Notes: generated from the sequence alone by a model not told the origin. Positions 34,895-44,905 are shown, numbered from the stretch's first letter. The stretch is 64,000 bases of DNA from Pseudomonas farris (GCF_019145235.1 NZ_JAHSTV010000008.1:1-64000), one strand, 5' to 3'. Numbers and translations: made by a program.

Positions 34895-35024
34895 TGCAAG
34901 GGTCTCCGACGGCGCTAGCCGTCAAGCGGGTCATGCTTTATTATCCAGCATCTTTTTCAGACCATCGAGAGGCGTGCGGCCCACACCGCGGGCAGATGGC
35001 ACGCAGGAAGCCCGGACTAATAAG

Positions 35025-37814
35025 ATGGCATTGAAATCCCCCGCGTTTCGTAAAAAATTTCCGTTGTTGGTCACCGGCAGTCTGCTGGCCCTGCAACCTC
35101 TAGCCACTTCGTTCGTGGTCGCCGCGGAACAGTATGACTGCTCAGTCTCTGCTTCGGGTGCCTGGGACTGTGCGCCAAAGGCACCGGCTGCTGCATTGCC
35201 GCCACGCCCCGTCCATGACGGCAGCGCAGTTTCCGCCACTGGCGAAGCCCCGGCAGACACCGCAGACACCGGCGCCAAACCCGTACTGGTCACCGAGTCC
35301 AAGGGCCGCGGACTGAAGTCGCGTAGTGAAGACTACAGCCACCTCGACTGGGTTCCGCGCGAGAAGCTCACTGCAGCGCAATTGGCCGAAACCGGTCCTT
35401 ACTGCTCTGGTTCCTATATCGAACCGATTCGTCCTGGCATGAATGACAAGACGAATAAAAGTGACGCTCCGACCTTTCTTGGCGCCAAAGCCTCTCGCTA
35501 TAAGCAGGATGAGCAGATCGCTACCCTGGCCGGTGACGTGGTCTTGCGTCAGGGCAGCATGCAGGCCGAAGCCGACGAAGCGAACCTGTACCAGGCCGAA
35601 AGCCGTGGCGAACTGAGCGGCAACGTGCGCATTCGCGACAATGGCGCACTGATCGTCGGCGACCACGCCGACGTGCAGCTCGACACCGGTGAAGCCAAGA
35701 TCGACAACGCCGAATACGTGATGCACAAATCGCGTATCCGCGGTAACGCGCTGTACGCCAAACGTGCCGAGAACGCGATCATCCGTCTCAAGGACGGTAC
35801 GTACACCACGTGCGAACCGAACAGCAACGCCTGGCAGCTCAAGGGCAACAACATCACCTTGAACCCGGCGACCGGTTTCGGTACTGCGACCAACGTGACG
35901 CTGCGGGTCAAGGACATTCCGGTTCTGTACACGCCGTACATTTATTTCCCGATCGACGACCGTCGCCAGTCCGGCTTCCTGCCGCCGAGCATCGGCACCG
36001 CCAGCGATACCGGCTTCATGCTGGTGACGCCGTACTACTTCAACCTGGCACCGAATTATGACGCCACGTTGTACCCGCGCTACATGGCCAAGCGCGGCCT
36101 GTTGATGGAAGGCGAATTCCGCTACCTGACCAAGTCCAGCGAAGGTCAGTTTGGCGCCGCGTACCTCAATGACGAAGAAACCGAGCGTAGCAATCAGTCC
36201 GACTACGAAAAAACCCGCTACATGTACAACTGGCAGCATAAGGGTGGTCTGGACTCGCGCGTAATGACTCAGGTCGATTACACCAAAATCAGTGATCCGT
36301 ATTACTTCCAGGATCTGCAGACTGATCAGATTGGTGTAAAAAGTGCCGATTTCGTGAATCAGCAAGGTGTTGTCACCTATCGTGGCGACAGCTATACCGC
36401 TCGTTTGAATGCCCAGGCTTATCAGCTGGCGACCGTTTCGAACATCACGCCTTATGATCGTTTGCCGCAGATCACCTTCAATGGCGCGCTGCCCTATCAC
36501 CCGAACGGTCTTGATTTCGACTATGAGACTGAAATCGTCCGCTTCGACCGTGATTTGAAAAATGGCAACTTCGTAAACGAAGATGGCACCGTCGAACCGC
36601 GACTTGATAACAACGTGACCGGCCTGGCTCGCGCTACCGGCGACCGTTTGAATCTCAAGCCGGGTGTCAGTCTGCCGCTGAACTGGACCTATGGGTTCTT
36701 GAAGCCATCGCTCAAGTATCAGTACACCCAGTACCAGCTGGATCTGGACGGCAAAGGTAAAAGCGACATCGCCTTGCAGGATGCAGAGTCAGACCGTATC
36801 AATGGCACGTTCAGCAGCAATCAAAACCGTGGCGTACCAATCGCCAGTATCGACAGCGGTCTCTACTTCGATCGCAATACTCAATGGTTCGGCAAGAACT
36901 ATCGCCAAACCCTCGAACCGCGTTTGTTCTACCTCTACGTCCCAGAGACGGATCAGGAAGACATTCCAATCTTTGACACCAGCGAATCCACCTTCAACTA
37001 CGCCTCGCTGTTCCGTGACAACCGCTTCTCCGGCGCTGACCGTGTCGGCGACGAGAACAAGCTGTCGTTGGGCGTGACCAACCGCTGGATCGAAGACAAC
37101 GGCTTCGAACGTCAACGCATCAGCGTCGGCCAGGCCTTGTACTTCAAGGACCGCGAAGTCCAGCTGCCAGGTATCGATGCGAAAACCCGTGACGATGCTC
37201 AAGCCAACGTCTCGCCGTATGCACTGGAATACGAATACCGCTGGAACCGCGATTGGCGCACCACCGCTGACTACAACTGGGACCCGGACAGCCGCAGCCC
37301 ACGCTCGGGCAGCGCGATGTTCCACTACCAGCCTGAAGACAACCCGAACAAGGTCATCAACGCCGGTTATCGCTATCGCAATGACCAGGTTCGTTATGAC
37401 CAGAACACCGGCAAATGGTCGGTAGGCGGCGGTGACTACGGTACCCCGGGCACTCCTGGCTACGTGAAAGACTACTACAAGATCGAGCAGCACGACTTCT
37501 CGGTGATCTGGCCGATCGTGCCGCAGTGGAACGCTATCAGCCGCTGGCAGTATGACTACAACCGCAACCGTACTCTGGAAGCTTTCGGTGGTTTCGAATA
37601 CGACAACTGCTGCTGGAAATTGCGCCTGATCAACCGTTACTGGGTCAGCTATGACGAGTTCAGTCAGAACGCCCCGGAAAACGAAAAAGGCGACCACGGC
37701 ATCTTCCTCCAAATTGTTCTGAAGGGACTCGGCGGCCTCACCGGCGCCAAGGTAGAGAGCTTCCTCGACAAAGGCATCCAAGGTTATCGTGAACGTGAAG
37801 ACCAAGCTTTCTGA
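35025..37814 (+). CDS. lptD: LPS-assembly outer-membrane protein LptD
   Basis: Outer-membrane beta-barrel that inserts LPS in the outer leaflet with LptE. The 929-residue protein has a signal peptide (about 1-33), an N-terminal extension typical of pseudomonads, an OstA/LptA-like domain (about 145-290) and a 26-strand barrel. Cysteines for the rearranging disulfides are present: Cys pairs near the mature N terminus (YDCSVSASGAWDC) and the adjacent CC in DNCCWKLRL. The ATG at MALKSPAF matches the family. The 3' end overlaps surA by 26 bp, coupling LptD to its periplasmic chaperone. Confidence 0.96.
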   Translation: MALKSPAFRKKFPLLVTGSLLALQPLATSFVVAAEQYDCSVSASGAWDCAPKAPAAALPPRPVHDGSAVSATGEAPADTADTGAKPVLVTESKGRGLKSRSEDYSHLDWVPREKLTAAQLAETGPYCSGSYIEPIRPGMNDKTNKSDAPTFLGAKASRYKQDEQIATLAGDVVLRQGSMQAEADEANLYQAESRGELSGNVRIRDNGALIVGDHADVQLDTGEAKIDNAEYVMHKSRIRGNALYAKRAENAIIRLKDGTYTTCEPNSNAWQLKGNNITLNPATGFGTATNVTLRVKDIPVLYTPYIYFPIDDRRQSGFLPPSIGTASDTGFMLVTPYYFNLAPNYDATLYPRYMAKRGLLMEGEFRYLTKSSEGQFGAAYLNDEETERSNQSDYEKTRYMYNWQHKGGLDSRVMTQVDYTKISDPYYFQDLQTDQIGVKSADFVNQQGVVTYRGDSYTARLNAQAYQLATVSNITPYDRLPQITFNGALPYHPNGLDFDYETEIVRFDRDLKNGNFVNEDGTVEPRLDNNVTGLARATGDRLNLKPGVSLPLNWTYGFLKPSLKYQYTQYQLDLDGKGKSDIALQDAESDRINGTFSSNQNRGVPIASIDSGLYFDRNTQWFGKNYRQTLEPRLFYLYVPETDQEDIPIFDTSESTFNYASLFRDNRFSGADRVGDENKLSLGVTNRWIEDNGFERQRISVGQALYFKDREVQLPGIDAKTRDDAQANVSPYALEYEYRWNRDWRTTADYNWDPDSRSPRSGSAMFHYQPEDNPNKVINAGYRYRNDQVRYDQNTGKWSVGGGDYGTPGTPGYVKDYYKIEQHDFSVIWPIVPQWNAISRWQYDYNRNRTLEAFGGFEYDNCCWKLRLINRYWVSYDEFSQNAPENEKGDHGIFLQIVLKGLGGLTGAKVESFLDKGIQGYREREDQAF

Positions 37815-39111
37815 TTGTCTGCGCCCGCTGATGCTGGGCGCGCTGTTCCTGGGTACCGCGGCCAACGCTGCGGTACAGTCCATCGATAAAGTGGTGGCCA
37901 TCGTCGACAACGACGTGGTCATGCAGAGCCAACTGGACCAGCGTGTTCACGAAGTTCAGCAAACCATCGCCAAACGCGGTGCTGCCGTACCGCCTGCAGG
38001 CGTGCTGGATCAGCAGGTGCTCGAGCGTCTGATCGTCGAAAACCTGCAACTGCAGATCGGCGAGCGTTCCGGCATCCGCATTACCGATGAAGAACTGAAC
38101 CAGGCTGTCGGCACCATTGCCCAGCGCAATAACATGTCGATCGAACAATTCCGCGCCGCCCTGGCTCGCGACGGCCTGTCTTATGACGACGCCCGTGACC
38201 AGATCCGCCGCGAAATGGTCATCAGCCGTGTACGTCAGCGCCGTGTAGCCGAACGCATCCAGGTGTCCGAGCAGGAAGTCAAGAACTTCCTGGCGTCCGA
38301 CCTGGGCAAGATGCAGTTGTCCGAAGAGTTCCGTCTGGCCAACATCCTGATTCCTACGCCGGAAAGCGCTAACTCCGACGCGATTCAGAATGCAGCCAAA
38401 CAAGCCGACGCGGTTTACCAGCAGCTCAAGCAAGGCGCTGACTTCGGTCAGTTGGCAATCGCCAAATCCGCCAGCGAAACCGCGCTGGAAGGCGGCGACA
38501 TGGGCTGGCGTAAAGCCGCTCAACTGCCACCTCCGTTCGATCGCCTGCTGGGCACCATGGCAGTGGGTGACGTGACCCAGCCAATGCGTACACCGGGCGG
38601 CTTCATCATCCTGAAGATCCTCGACAAGCGTGGCGGCGAAGCCCAGGTGCGTGACGAAGTGCACGTGCGTCACATCCTGGTCAAACCAAGCCCGATCCGC
38701 GACGAAGAAAAAACCAAAGCACTGGCTCAATCGCTCTACTCCCGTATCGAAGCGGGCGAAGATTTCGGTGAGCTGGCGAAAAGCTTCTCGGAAGACCCGG
38801 GTTCCGCCCTCAACGGTGGCGACCTGAACTGGATCGACCCGAATGCACTGGTGCCTGAATTCCGCGAAGTGATGGCCAAGACCCCACAAGGTCAGCTGTC
38901 CAAGCCGTTCCAGACTCAATATGGCTGGCACGTTCTGGAAGTCCTTGGCCGCCGCGCCACCGACAGCACCACCCAGGCCCGTGAGCAGCAAGCGATGACC
39001 GTACTGCGCAACCGCAAATACGACGAAGAGCTGCAAACCTGGTTGCGTCAGATCCGTGACGAAGCGTATGTAGAAATCAAGCTCCCTGGTGCAGACCAGG
39101 CAACGCAGTGA
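37789..39111 (+). CDS. surA: Periplasmic chaperone/peptidyl-prolyl isomerase SurA
   Basis: Chaperone for outer-membrane barrels, including LptD encoded just upstream. The 440-residue protein has a signal peptide (cut near ANAA), the SurA N domain, two parvulin domains (about 180-280 and 290-390) and a C-terminal helix. The GTG start at 37789 has AAGG 5 bp upstream; a second GTG at 37795 would give a protein two residues shorter. Its stop overlaps the pdxA start. Confidence 0.95.
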   Translation: MNVKTKLSDCLRPLMLGALFLGTAANAAVQSIDKVVAIVDNDVVMQSQLDQRVHEVQQTIAKRGAAVPPAGVLDQQVLERLIVENLQLQIGERSGIRITDEELNQAVGTIAQRNNMSIEQFRAALARDGLSYDDARDQIRREMVISRVRQRRVAERIQVSEQEVKNFLASDLGKMQLSEEFRLANILIPTPESANSDAIQNAAKQADAVYQQLKQGADFGQLAIAKSASETALEGGDMGWRKAAQLPPPFDRLLGTMAVGDVTQPMRTPGGFIILKILDKRGGEAQVRDEVHVRHILVKPSPIRDEEKTKALAQSLYSRIEAGEDFGELAKSFSEDPGSALNGGDLNWIDPNALVPEFREVMAKTPQGQLSKPFQTQYGWHVLEVLGRRATDSTTQAREQQAMTVLRNRKYDEELQTWLRQIRDEAYVEIKLPGADQATQ

Positions 39112-40097
39112 AACCCAAGCGTTTCGCGTTGACCCCCGGCGAACCAGCCGGCATAGGTCCTGACCTGTGCCTGCTGCTCGCCTCGCAAGCCCAGCCACAC
39201 CCTCTGATTGCCATTACCAGCCGCGACCTGCTCATCGAGCGGGCCGCGCAACTGGGCGTGGTTGTCGATCTGCTGGCGGTAACGCCAGACAGCTGGCCAG
39301 ATATTCCAGCCCCGGCCAACAGCCTGTATGTGTGGGATACGCCACTTAACGCCAAGGTCACCGCCGGGCATCTGGACAAAGCCAATGCGGCTTTCGTTCT
39401 GGAAACCCTGACGCGTGCTGGCCAGGGCTGCCTGGACGGGCATTTCGCCGGCATGATCACCGCCCCTGTGCACAAGGGCGTGATCAATGAATCCGGAATC
39501 GCCTTTTCCGGGCACACGGAGTTTCTCGCTGACCTGACTCATACCGCGCAAGTGGTAATGATGCTCGCCACCCGCGGCTTGCGCGTGGCATTGGTCACCA
39601 CTCACCTGCCCCTTCGCGAGATTGCCGATGCAATCACACCGGAGCGCCTGGAGCGGGTCACGCGGATCCTGTACGCCGACCTGCAAGAAAAATTCGGCAT
39701 CGCCCAGCCACGCATCCTGGTTTGCGGGCTTAACCCGCACGCCGGTGAAGGCGGTCACCTGGGCCATGAAGAAATCGACATCATCGAACCTACATTAGAG
39801 CGCCTGCGCGGCGAGGGCATGGACCTTCGCGGCCCCCTGCCCGCCGACACTCTGTTTACCCCCAAATATCTGGAGCACTGCGACGCGGTGCTGGCGATGT
39901 ACCACGACCAGGGCCTGCCCGTGCTGAAATACAAAGGCTTCGGCGCGGCAGTCAACGTGACCCTCGGCTTGCCGATCATCCGCACATCGGTCGACCACGG
40001 CACCGCCCTGGACCTGGCCGGTAGCGGCAAAATCGACACCGGCAGCCTGCAAGTCGCCCTGGAAACCGCCTACCAGATGGCCGAGACCCGTTTATGA
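39108..40097 (+). CDS. pdxA: 4-hydroxythreonine-4-phosphate dehydrogenase
   Basis: NAD- and metal-dependent enzyme of pyridoxal phosphate synthesis. The 329-residue protein has TPGEPAGIGPDL at the N terminus, ITAPVHKGVINESG, the metal-site GHTEFLAD, and SVDHGTALDLAGSGKID near the C terminus. It starts with GTG in a 4-bp overlap with surA and overlaps rsmA by 4 bp. Confidence 0.96.
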   Translation: MKPKRFALTPGEPAGIGPDLCLLLASQAQPHPLIAITSRDLLIERAAQLGVVVDLLAVTPDSWPDIPAPANSLYVWDTPLNAKVTAGHLDKANAAFVLETLTRAGQGCLDGHFAGMITAPVHKGVINESGIAFSGHTEFLADLTHTAQVVMMLATRGLRVALVTTHLPLREIADAITPERLERVTRILYADLQEKFGIAQPRILVCGLNPHAGEGGHLGHEEIDIIEPTLERLRGEGMDLRGPLPADTLFTPKYLEHCDAVLAMYHDQGLPVLKYKGFGAAVNVTLGLPIIRTSVDHGTALDLAGSGKIDTGSLQVALETAYQMAETRL

Positions 40098-40912
40098 CCG
40101 AGCATTACCAACACCGGGCGCGCAAGCGCTTCGGCCAGAACTTCCTGCACGATGCCGGCGTTATCGACCGTATCCTGCGTTCCATTCATGCCAAACCCGA
40201 AGACCGTCTGCTGGAAATCGGCCCGGGCCAGGGGGCATTGACCGAAGGCCTGCTCAACAGCGGCGCCCAACTGGACGTGGTGGAGCTGGACAAAGACCTG
40301 ATCCCGATCCTCAATCAGCAGTTCGCCAGCAAGAGCAATTTCCACCTGCATCAGGGCGACGCGCTGAAGTTCGACTTCAACAGTCTGAACGCCGCGCCGA
40401 ACAGCCTGCGAGTGGTCGGCAACCTGCCGTACAACATCTCTACGCCGCTGATTTTTCATCTGCTGCACAACTCCAGCCTGATTCGTGACATGCACTTCAT
40501 GCTGCAAAAGGAAGTGGTCGAGCGTCTGGCGGCGGGGCCTGGTGGCGGTGACTGGGGTCGCCTGTCGATCATGGTTCAGTACCACTGCCGGGTCGAACAT
40601 CTGTTCAACGTTGGCCCGGGCGCATTCAATCCGCCGCCGAAAGTCGATTCGGCCATCGTGCGTCTGGTGCCTCACGCGGTACTCCCGCATCCAGCCAAAG
40701 ATCACAAACTGCTGGAGCGCGTCGTGCGCGAAGCCTTCAACCAGCGCCGCAAAACATTGCGCAACACTCTCAAACTGCTGCTGAGCAACGCCGAAATCGA
40801 AGCCGCCGGCGTCGATGGCAGCCTGCGCCCCGAACAGCTCGATCTGGCTGCCTTCGTGCGCCTGGCCGACAAGCTCAGCGAACAAGTCCTACAAAAGCCT
40901 GCCACCGACTGA
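40094..40912 (+). CDS. rsmA: 16S rRNA m6,2A1518/1519 dimethyltransferase
   Basis: KsgA-type enzyme that dimethylates two adenosines in helix 45 of 16S rRNA during small-subunit maturation. The 272-residue protein has the SAM-binding EIGPGQGALT (41-50), and the catalytic NLPY motif at 110-113 in VVGNLPYNIS. It overlaps pdxA by 4 bp; apaG follows after 115 bp. Confidence 0.96.
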   Translation: MTEHYQHRARKRFGQNFLHDAGVIDRILRSIHAKPEDRLLEIGPGQGALTEGLLNSGAQLDVVELDKDLIPILNQQFASKSNFHLHQGDALKFDFNSLNAAPNSLRVVGNLPYNISTPLIFHLLHNSSLIRDMHFMLQKEVVERLAAGPGGGDWGRLSIMVQYHCRVEHLFNVGPGAFNPPPKVDSAIVRLVPHAVLPHPAKDHKLLERVVREAFNQRRKTLRNTLKLLLSNAEIEAAGVDGSLRPEQLDLAAFVRLADKLSEQVLQKPATD

Positions 40913-41027
40913 CAGGCGATGAGCGCTATCGGGTAGGACGCCACTCTGGTCTACTACCCGATACTTGGCCTAGACTGAGATCCATCAGTTACGCCCCGCG
41001 TCCCGCTTCGTTTTTAAGGCCTTTTGC

Positions 41028-41408
41028 ATGTCCGATCCTCGTTATCAGGTCGACGTCAGCGTCGTCACCCGCTATCTGGCAGAACAATCGCAACCCGAGC
41101 AAAATCGCTTTGCCTTCGCCTACACGATCACCGTGCAGAACAATGGCCTGGTGCCCGCCAAACTGCTTTCACGGCACTGGGTGATCACCGACGGTGACGG
41201 ACATGTCGAGGAGGTTCGCGGTGCAGGCGTCGTCGGCCAACAGCCGTTGATCGACGTGGGCAAGAGCCACACCTACAGCAGCGGCACTGTCATGACCTCC
41301 AAGGTCGGCACGATGCAGGGCACTTATGAAATGGTCGCCAATGACGGCAAACACTTCGATGCCATCATCGCACCATTCCGTCTGGCAGTACCCGGAGCCC
41401 TGCACTGA
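41028..41408 (+). CDS. apaG: ApaG/DUF525 domain protein
   Basis: Small beta-sandwich protein of unclear role, linked in enterobacteria to Co2+/Mg2+ effects. The 126-residue protein is the family's full length with the HWVITDGDGHVEEVRGAGVVGQQP core and YSSGTVMTSKVGTMQGTY. Its stop shares one base with the apaH start, giving tight coupling, as in E. coli. Confidence 0.95.
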   Translation: MSDPRYQVDVSVVTRYLAEQSQPEQNRFAFAYTITVQNNGLVPAKLLSRHWVITDGDGHVEEVRGAGVVGQQPLIDVGKSHTYSSGTVMTSKVGTMQGTYEMVANDGKHFDAIIAPFRLAVPGALH

Positions 41409-42289
41409 TGGCGACGTATGCTGTCGGCGACTTGCAAGGTTGCCTTGAACCGCTGCAATGCCTGCTCAAGCAAGTCGCCTTCGACCCTGCCCGGGACCGT
41501 CTGTGGCTGGTGGGTGACCTCATCAACCGTGGCCCACAGTCGCTGGAAACCTTGCGCTTCCTCTATAGCCTGCGCGAATCGCTGATCTGCGTGCTCGGCA
41601 ACCATGACCTGCACTTGCTGGCCGTCGGGCAAAACATCGAACGCCTGAAGAAGGCCGACACTCTGCGCGAGATCCTTGAAGCCCCCGATTGCGGGGAGCT
41701 GCTGGAGTGGGTTCGGCAACAAAAGCTCATGCATTACGATGAACAGCGCGATATCGCCCTGGTCCATGCCGGCATCCCGCCTCAATGGTCGCTGCGCAAA
41801 GCCTTGAAGTGCGCCGCCGAAGTCGAAGAAGCCCTGCGCGACGACAACCGCTTCGCGCCTTACCTTGACGGCATGTACGGTAATGAACCGGTGAAATGGG
41901 ACAACGACCTCAAAGGCGCGGCGCGCTTGCGAGTCATCACCAACTATTTCACCCGGATGCGTTTTTGCACCAGCGACGGCAAGCTTGATCTCAAGGGCAA
42001 GGAAGGCATCGACACTGCACCACCGGGATATGCGCCGTGGTTCACCCACAAGGAGCGCAAGACCAAAGGCCTGAAGATCATCTTCGGCCACTGGGCGGCG
42101 CTCGAAGGCCAGTGCAACGAGCCGGGCCTGTTTGCGCTCGACACCGGTTGCGTCTGGGGTGGCGCCATGACCCTGATGAACGTCGACACCGGCGAGCGCC
42201 TGCAATGTAAATGCGACGCCCACGGCCATACTGGGCCGGCTGTCGCCACCTCCATTCCCGAACAAACGTCAGCCAGCGCCCCGCGCTAG
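41408..42289 (+). CDS. apaH: Bis(5'-nucleosyl)-tetraphosphatase, symmetrical
   Basis: Hydrolyses Ap4A to two ADP and can remove Np4 RNA caps. The 293-residue calcineurin-type phosphatase has GDLQGC (7-12), GDLINRGP and GNHDLHLLA metal motifs. It sits one base into apaG and before glpE. The order lptD-surA-pdxA-rsmA-apaG-apaH is the same as in E. coli. Confidence 0.96.
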   Translation: MATYAVGDLQGCLEPLQCLLKQVAFDPARDRLWLVGDLINRGPQSLETLRFLYSLRESLICVLGNHDLHLLAVGQNIERLKKADTLREILEAPDCGELLEWVRQQKLMHYDEQRDIALVHAGIPPQWSLRKALKCAAEVEEALRDDNRFAPYLDGMYGNEPVKWDNDLKGAARLRVITNYFTRMRFCTSDGKLDLKGKEGIDTAPPGYAPWFTHKERKTKGLKIIFGHWAALEGQCNEPGLFALDTGCVWGGAMTLMNVDTGERLQCKCDAHGHTGPAVATSIPEQTSASAPR

Positions 42290-42322
42290 ACTGCGCTTTC
42301 AGCCGAGCCACAGGAGCCCGCC

Positions 42323-42652
42323 ATGAGCGAATTCAAACGTATCCCCCCAGAACAGGCCCAGGCCCTGCGCGAACAAGGCGCGGTGGTAGTCGATGTCCGC
42401 GACCCGGCAACTTTTGCCGCGCTGCACATTGCCGGTTCGAAGCATCTGGACAACCATTCTCTGCATGCTTTCATTCAGGGCGCTGACCTGGACGCGCCAA
42501 CGGTAGTGGTCTGCTATCACGGCAATTCCAGCCAGGGCGCGGCCGCTTACCTGATCAGTCAGGGCTTCTCCGACGTCTACAGCATGGATGGCGGTTTTGA
42601 GCTGTGGCGTACGACCTATCCTTCGGAAACGGCGCAAGGCACTTCCGAATAA
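42323..42652 (+). CDS. glpE: Thiosulfate sulfurtransferase GlpE
   Basis: Single-domain rhodanese. The 109-residue protein has the active-site loop CYHGNSSQ with Cys64 and DVRDPATFAALHIAGSKH upstream. AGGAG at 42312-42316 is a strong ribosome binding site. It is the last gene of the lptD-glpE run; a GC hairpin follows. Confidence 0.94.
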   Translation: MSEFKRIPPEQAQALREQGAVVVDVRDPATFAALHIAGSKHLDNHSLHAFIQGADLDAPTVVVCYHGNSSQGAAAYLISQGFSDVYSMDGGFELWRTTYPSETAQGTSE

Positions 42653-42663
42653 TTTTTTTCAAG

Positions 42664-42891
42664 GCGCGCAAGGCCCGGCCCCCGTGGGCTCGCGCGCTGG
42701 CTGACGAACGGTCTGCCACAACTAATTACTTATTGCGCCTTTACCTTCAAGATTCCGAACTATCCTTAAGCGCAGGCCATCCAAAACAGGGGAGAGCCGG
42801 TACACCGGCGCGCGGGTCATCGGGAGTAGCTTTCAGGGTTGATACCCTGAAGGTGTTCTGGGGGGTAAACAGCAACTGCATATTCAGTTGC
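42664..42891 (+). promoter_or_regulatory. Hairpin-rich leader upstream of prkA
   Basis: The 297-bp gap between glpE and prkA holds four inverted repeats: GCGCGC (42664/42692, probably the glpE end), GCCGG-TACA-CCGGC (42796-42809), TTCAGGGT-TGAT-ACCCTGAA (42832-42851) and GCAACTG-CATATT-CAGTTGC (42872-42891). A CTATCCT at 42760 resembles a stationary-phase (sigma-S) -10 element, which would put the last three in the 5' untranslated leader of prkA. Confidence 0.5.
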
Positions 42892-42949
42892 TTGCCAGCA
42901 TCGACTGACTGATCCGGCGTCGGCTCCACGTATCGAGCGAGGTGACGTC

Positions 42950-44872
42950 ATGAGTATCTTTAGCCACTTCCAACAACGCTTCGAGTCCACGCGCCAGGAA
43001 GAACTCTCTCTGCAAGAGTACCTGGAGCTATGCAAAAAGGACCGCAGCGCCTACGTTTCCGCAGCAGAGCGACTTTTGCTGGCCATCGGTGAACCGGAGC
43101 TGCTCGACACCTCGACCAACTCGAGGCTGTCGCGAATCTTTTCCAACAAGGTGATCCGCCGCTATCCGGCCTTTGAAGACTTCCACGGGATGGAAGAATG
43201 CATCGACCAGATCGTGTCGTATTTCCGCCATGCCGCTCAGGGTCTGGAAGAAAAGAAACAGATCCTCTACCTGCTTGGCCCTGTCGGTGGCGGTAAATCG
43301 TCCCTGGCCGAAAAGCTCAAGCAACTGATCGAGAAAGTGCCCTTCTACGCAATCAAGGGCTCGCCGGTTTTCGAGTCGCCCCTGGGTCTGTTCAACGCCA
43401 CCGAAGATGGCGCGATCCTCGAAGAAGACTTCGGTATTCCCCGGCGCTATCTCAATACCATCATGTCGCCATGGGCTACCAAGCGCCTGGCCGAATTCGG
43501 CGGCGATATCAGCCAGTTCCGCGTGGTGAAACTCTATCCGTCGATCCTCAACCAGATTGCGGTCGCGAAAACCGAGCCGGGAGATGAAAACAACCAGGAC
43601 ATCTCGGCACTGGTGGGCAAGGTCGATATTCGCAAACTGGAAGAGTTCCCGCAGAACGACGCCGATGCCTACAGCTACTCGGGGGCATTGTGCCGGGCCA
43701 ACCAGGGCCTGATGGAGTTCGTCGAAATGTTCAAGGCACCGATCAAGGTGCTGCACCCATTGCTGACGGCCACCCAGGAAGGCAACTACAACAGTACCGA
43801 AGGCCTGGGGGCGATTCCGTTTACCGGGATCCTGCTGGCCCACTCCAACGAATCGGAATGGCACACCTTCCGGAACAACAAGAACAACGAAGCATTCATC
43901 GACCGGATCTATATCGTCAAAGTGCCGTACTGCCTGCGCGTCAGCGACGAGGTGAAGATCTATGACAAGCTTCTGTTCAACAGCTCGCTGGCCAAGGCCC
44001 ATTGCGCGCCCGACACCCTGAAAATGCTCGCTCAGTTCACCGTGCTCTCGCGCCTCAAGGAGCCGGAAAACTCCAACATCTACTCCAAGATGCGCGTGTA
44101 CGACGGCGAAAACCTCAAGGACACCGATCCGAAGGCCAAGTCGATCCAGGAATACCGCGACGCAGCGGGTGTCGACGAAGGCATGAACGGTCTGTCGACC
44201 CGCTTCGCCTTCAAGATTCTATCGAAGGTCTTCAACTTCGATCCGCACGAAATCGCCGCCAACCCGGTGCACCTGCTCTACGTGCTGGAACAACAGATTG
44301 AACAGGAACAGTTCCAGGCCGAGACCCGCGAACGCTATCTGCGCTTCCTGAAAGAGTACCTGGCGCCGCGTTATATCGAATTCATCGGCAAGGAGATCCA
44401 GACTGCCTACCTCGAGTCTTACAGCGAGTACGGTCAGAACATCTTCGATCGCTACGTGCTGTACGCCGACTTCTGGATACAGGATCAGGAATATCGCGAT
44501 CCGGAAACCGGCGAGATCCTCAACCGCGTAGCCCTGAACGAAGAACTGGAGAAAATCGAAAAACCGGCCGGCATCAGCAATCCGAAGGATTTCCGCAACG
44601 AAATCGTCAACTTCGTACTGCGCGCCCGAGCCAACAACAACGGCAAGAATCCAACCTGGCTCAGCTACGAAAAACTGCGGGTGGTCATCGAGAAGAAAAT
44701 GTTCTCCAACACCGAGGACTTGCTGCCGGTCATCAGCTTCAACGCCAAGGCCAGCAAAGAGGACCAGCAGAAGCATAACGACTTCGTCACACGGATGGTC
44801 GAGCGGGGCTACACCGACAAACAGGTACGACTGCTGTCCGAGTGGTACTTGCGGGTCAGAAAATCACAGTAA
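42950..44872 (+). CDS. prkA: PrkA-family serine protein kinase/AAA+ protein (YeaG)
   Basis: Stress-associated protein of the PrkA/YeaG family, described as a Ser/Thr kinase or AAA+ protease-like protein. The 640-residue protein has an N-terminal AAA domain with Walker A GPVGGGKSS (110-118) and a C-terminal kinase-like region. It is first in the conserved prkA-yeaH-spoVR module. In E. coli yeaGH responds to nitrogen starvation and stationary phase; the leader upstream has a sigma-S-like -10. Confidence 0.93.
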   Translation: MSIFSHFQQRFESTRQEELSLQEYLELCKKDRSAYVSAAERLLLAIGEPELLDTSTNSRLSRIFSNKVIRRYPAFEDFHGMEECIDQIVSYFRHAAQGLEEKKQILYLLGPVGGGKSSLAEKLKQLIEKVPFYAIKGSPVFESPLGLFNATEDGAILEEDFGIPRRYLNTIMSPWATKRLAEFGGDISQFRVVKLYPSILNQIAVAKTEPGDENNQDISALVGKVDIRKLEEFPQNDADAYSYSGALCRANQGLMEFVEMFKAPIKVLHPLLTATQEGNYNSTEGLGAIPFTGILLAHSNESEWHTFRNNKNNEAFIDRIYIVKVPYCLRVSDEVKIYDKLLFNSSLAKAHCAPDTLKMLAQFTVLSRLKEPENSNIYSKMRVYDGENLKDTDPKAKSIQEYRDAAGVDEGMNGLSTRFAFKILSKVFNFDPHEIAANPVHLLYVLEQQIEQEQFQAETRERYLRFLKEYLAPRYIEFIGKEIQTAYLESYSEYGQNIFDRYVLYADFWIQDQEYRDPETGEILNRVALNEELEKIEKPAGISNPKDFRNEIVNFVLRARANNNGKNPTWLSYEKLRVVIEKKMFSNTEDLLPVISFNAKASKEDQQKHNDFVTRMVERGYTDKQVRLLSEWYLRVRKSQ

Positions 44873-44905
44873 CCCGCTGCCGGTCAGACCGGTTGTCGTT
44901 AGCCC

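Noticed and set aside
34791..35024. 78-residue N-terminal extension of LptD
   Set aside because: It lies over the opposite-strand amgK start and lacks a signal sequence; MALKSPAF is followed by a normal signal peptide.
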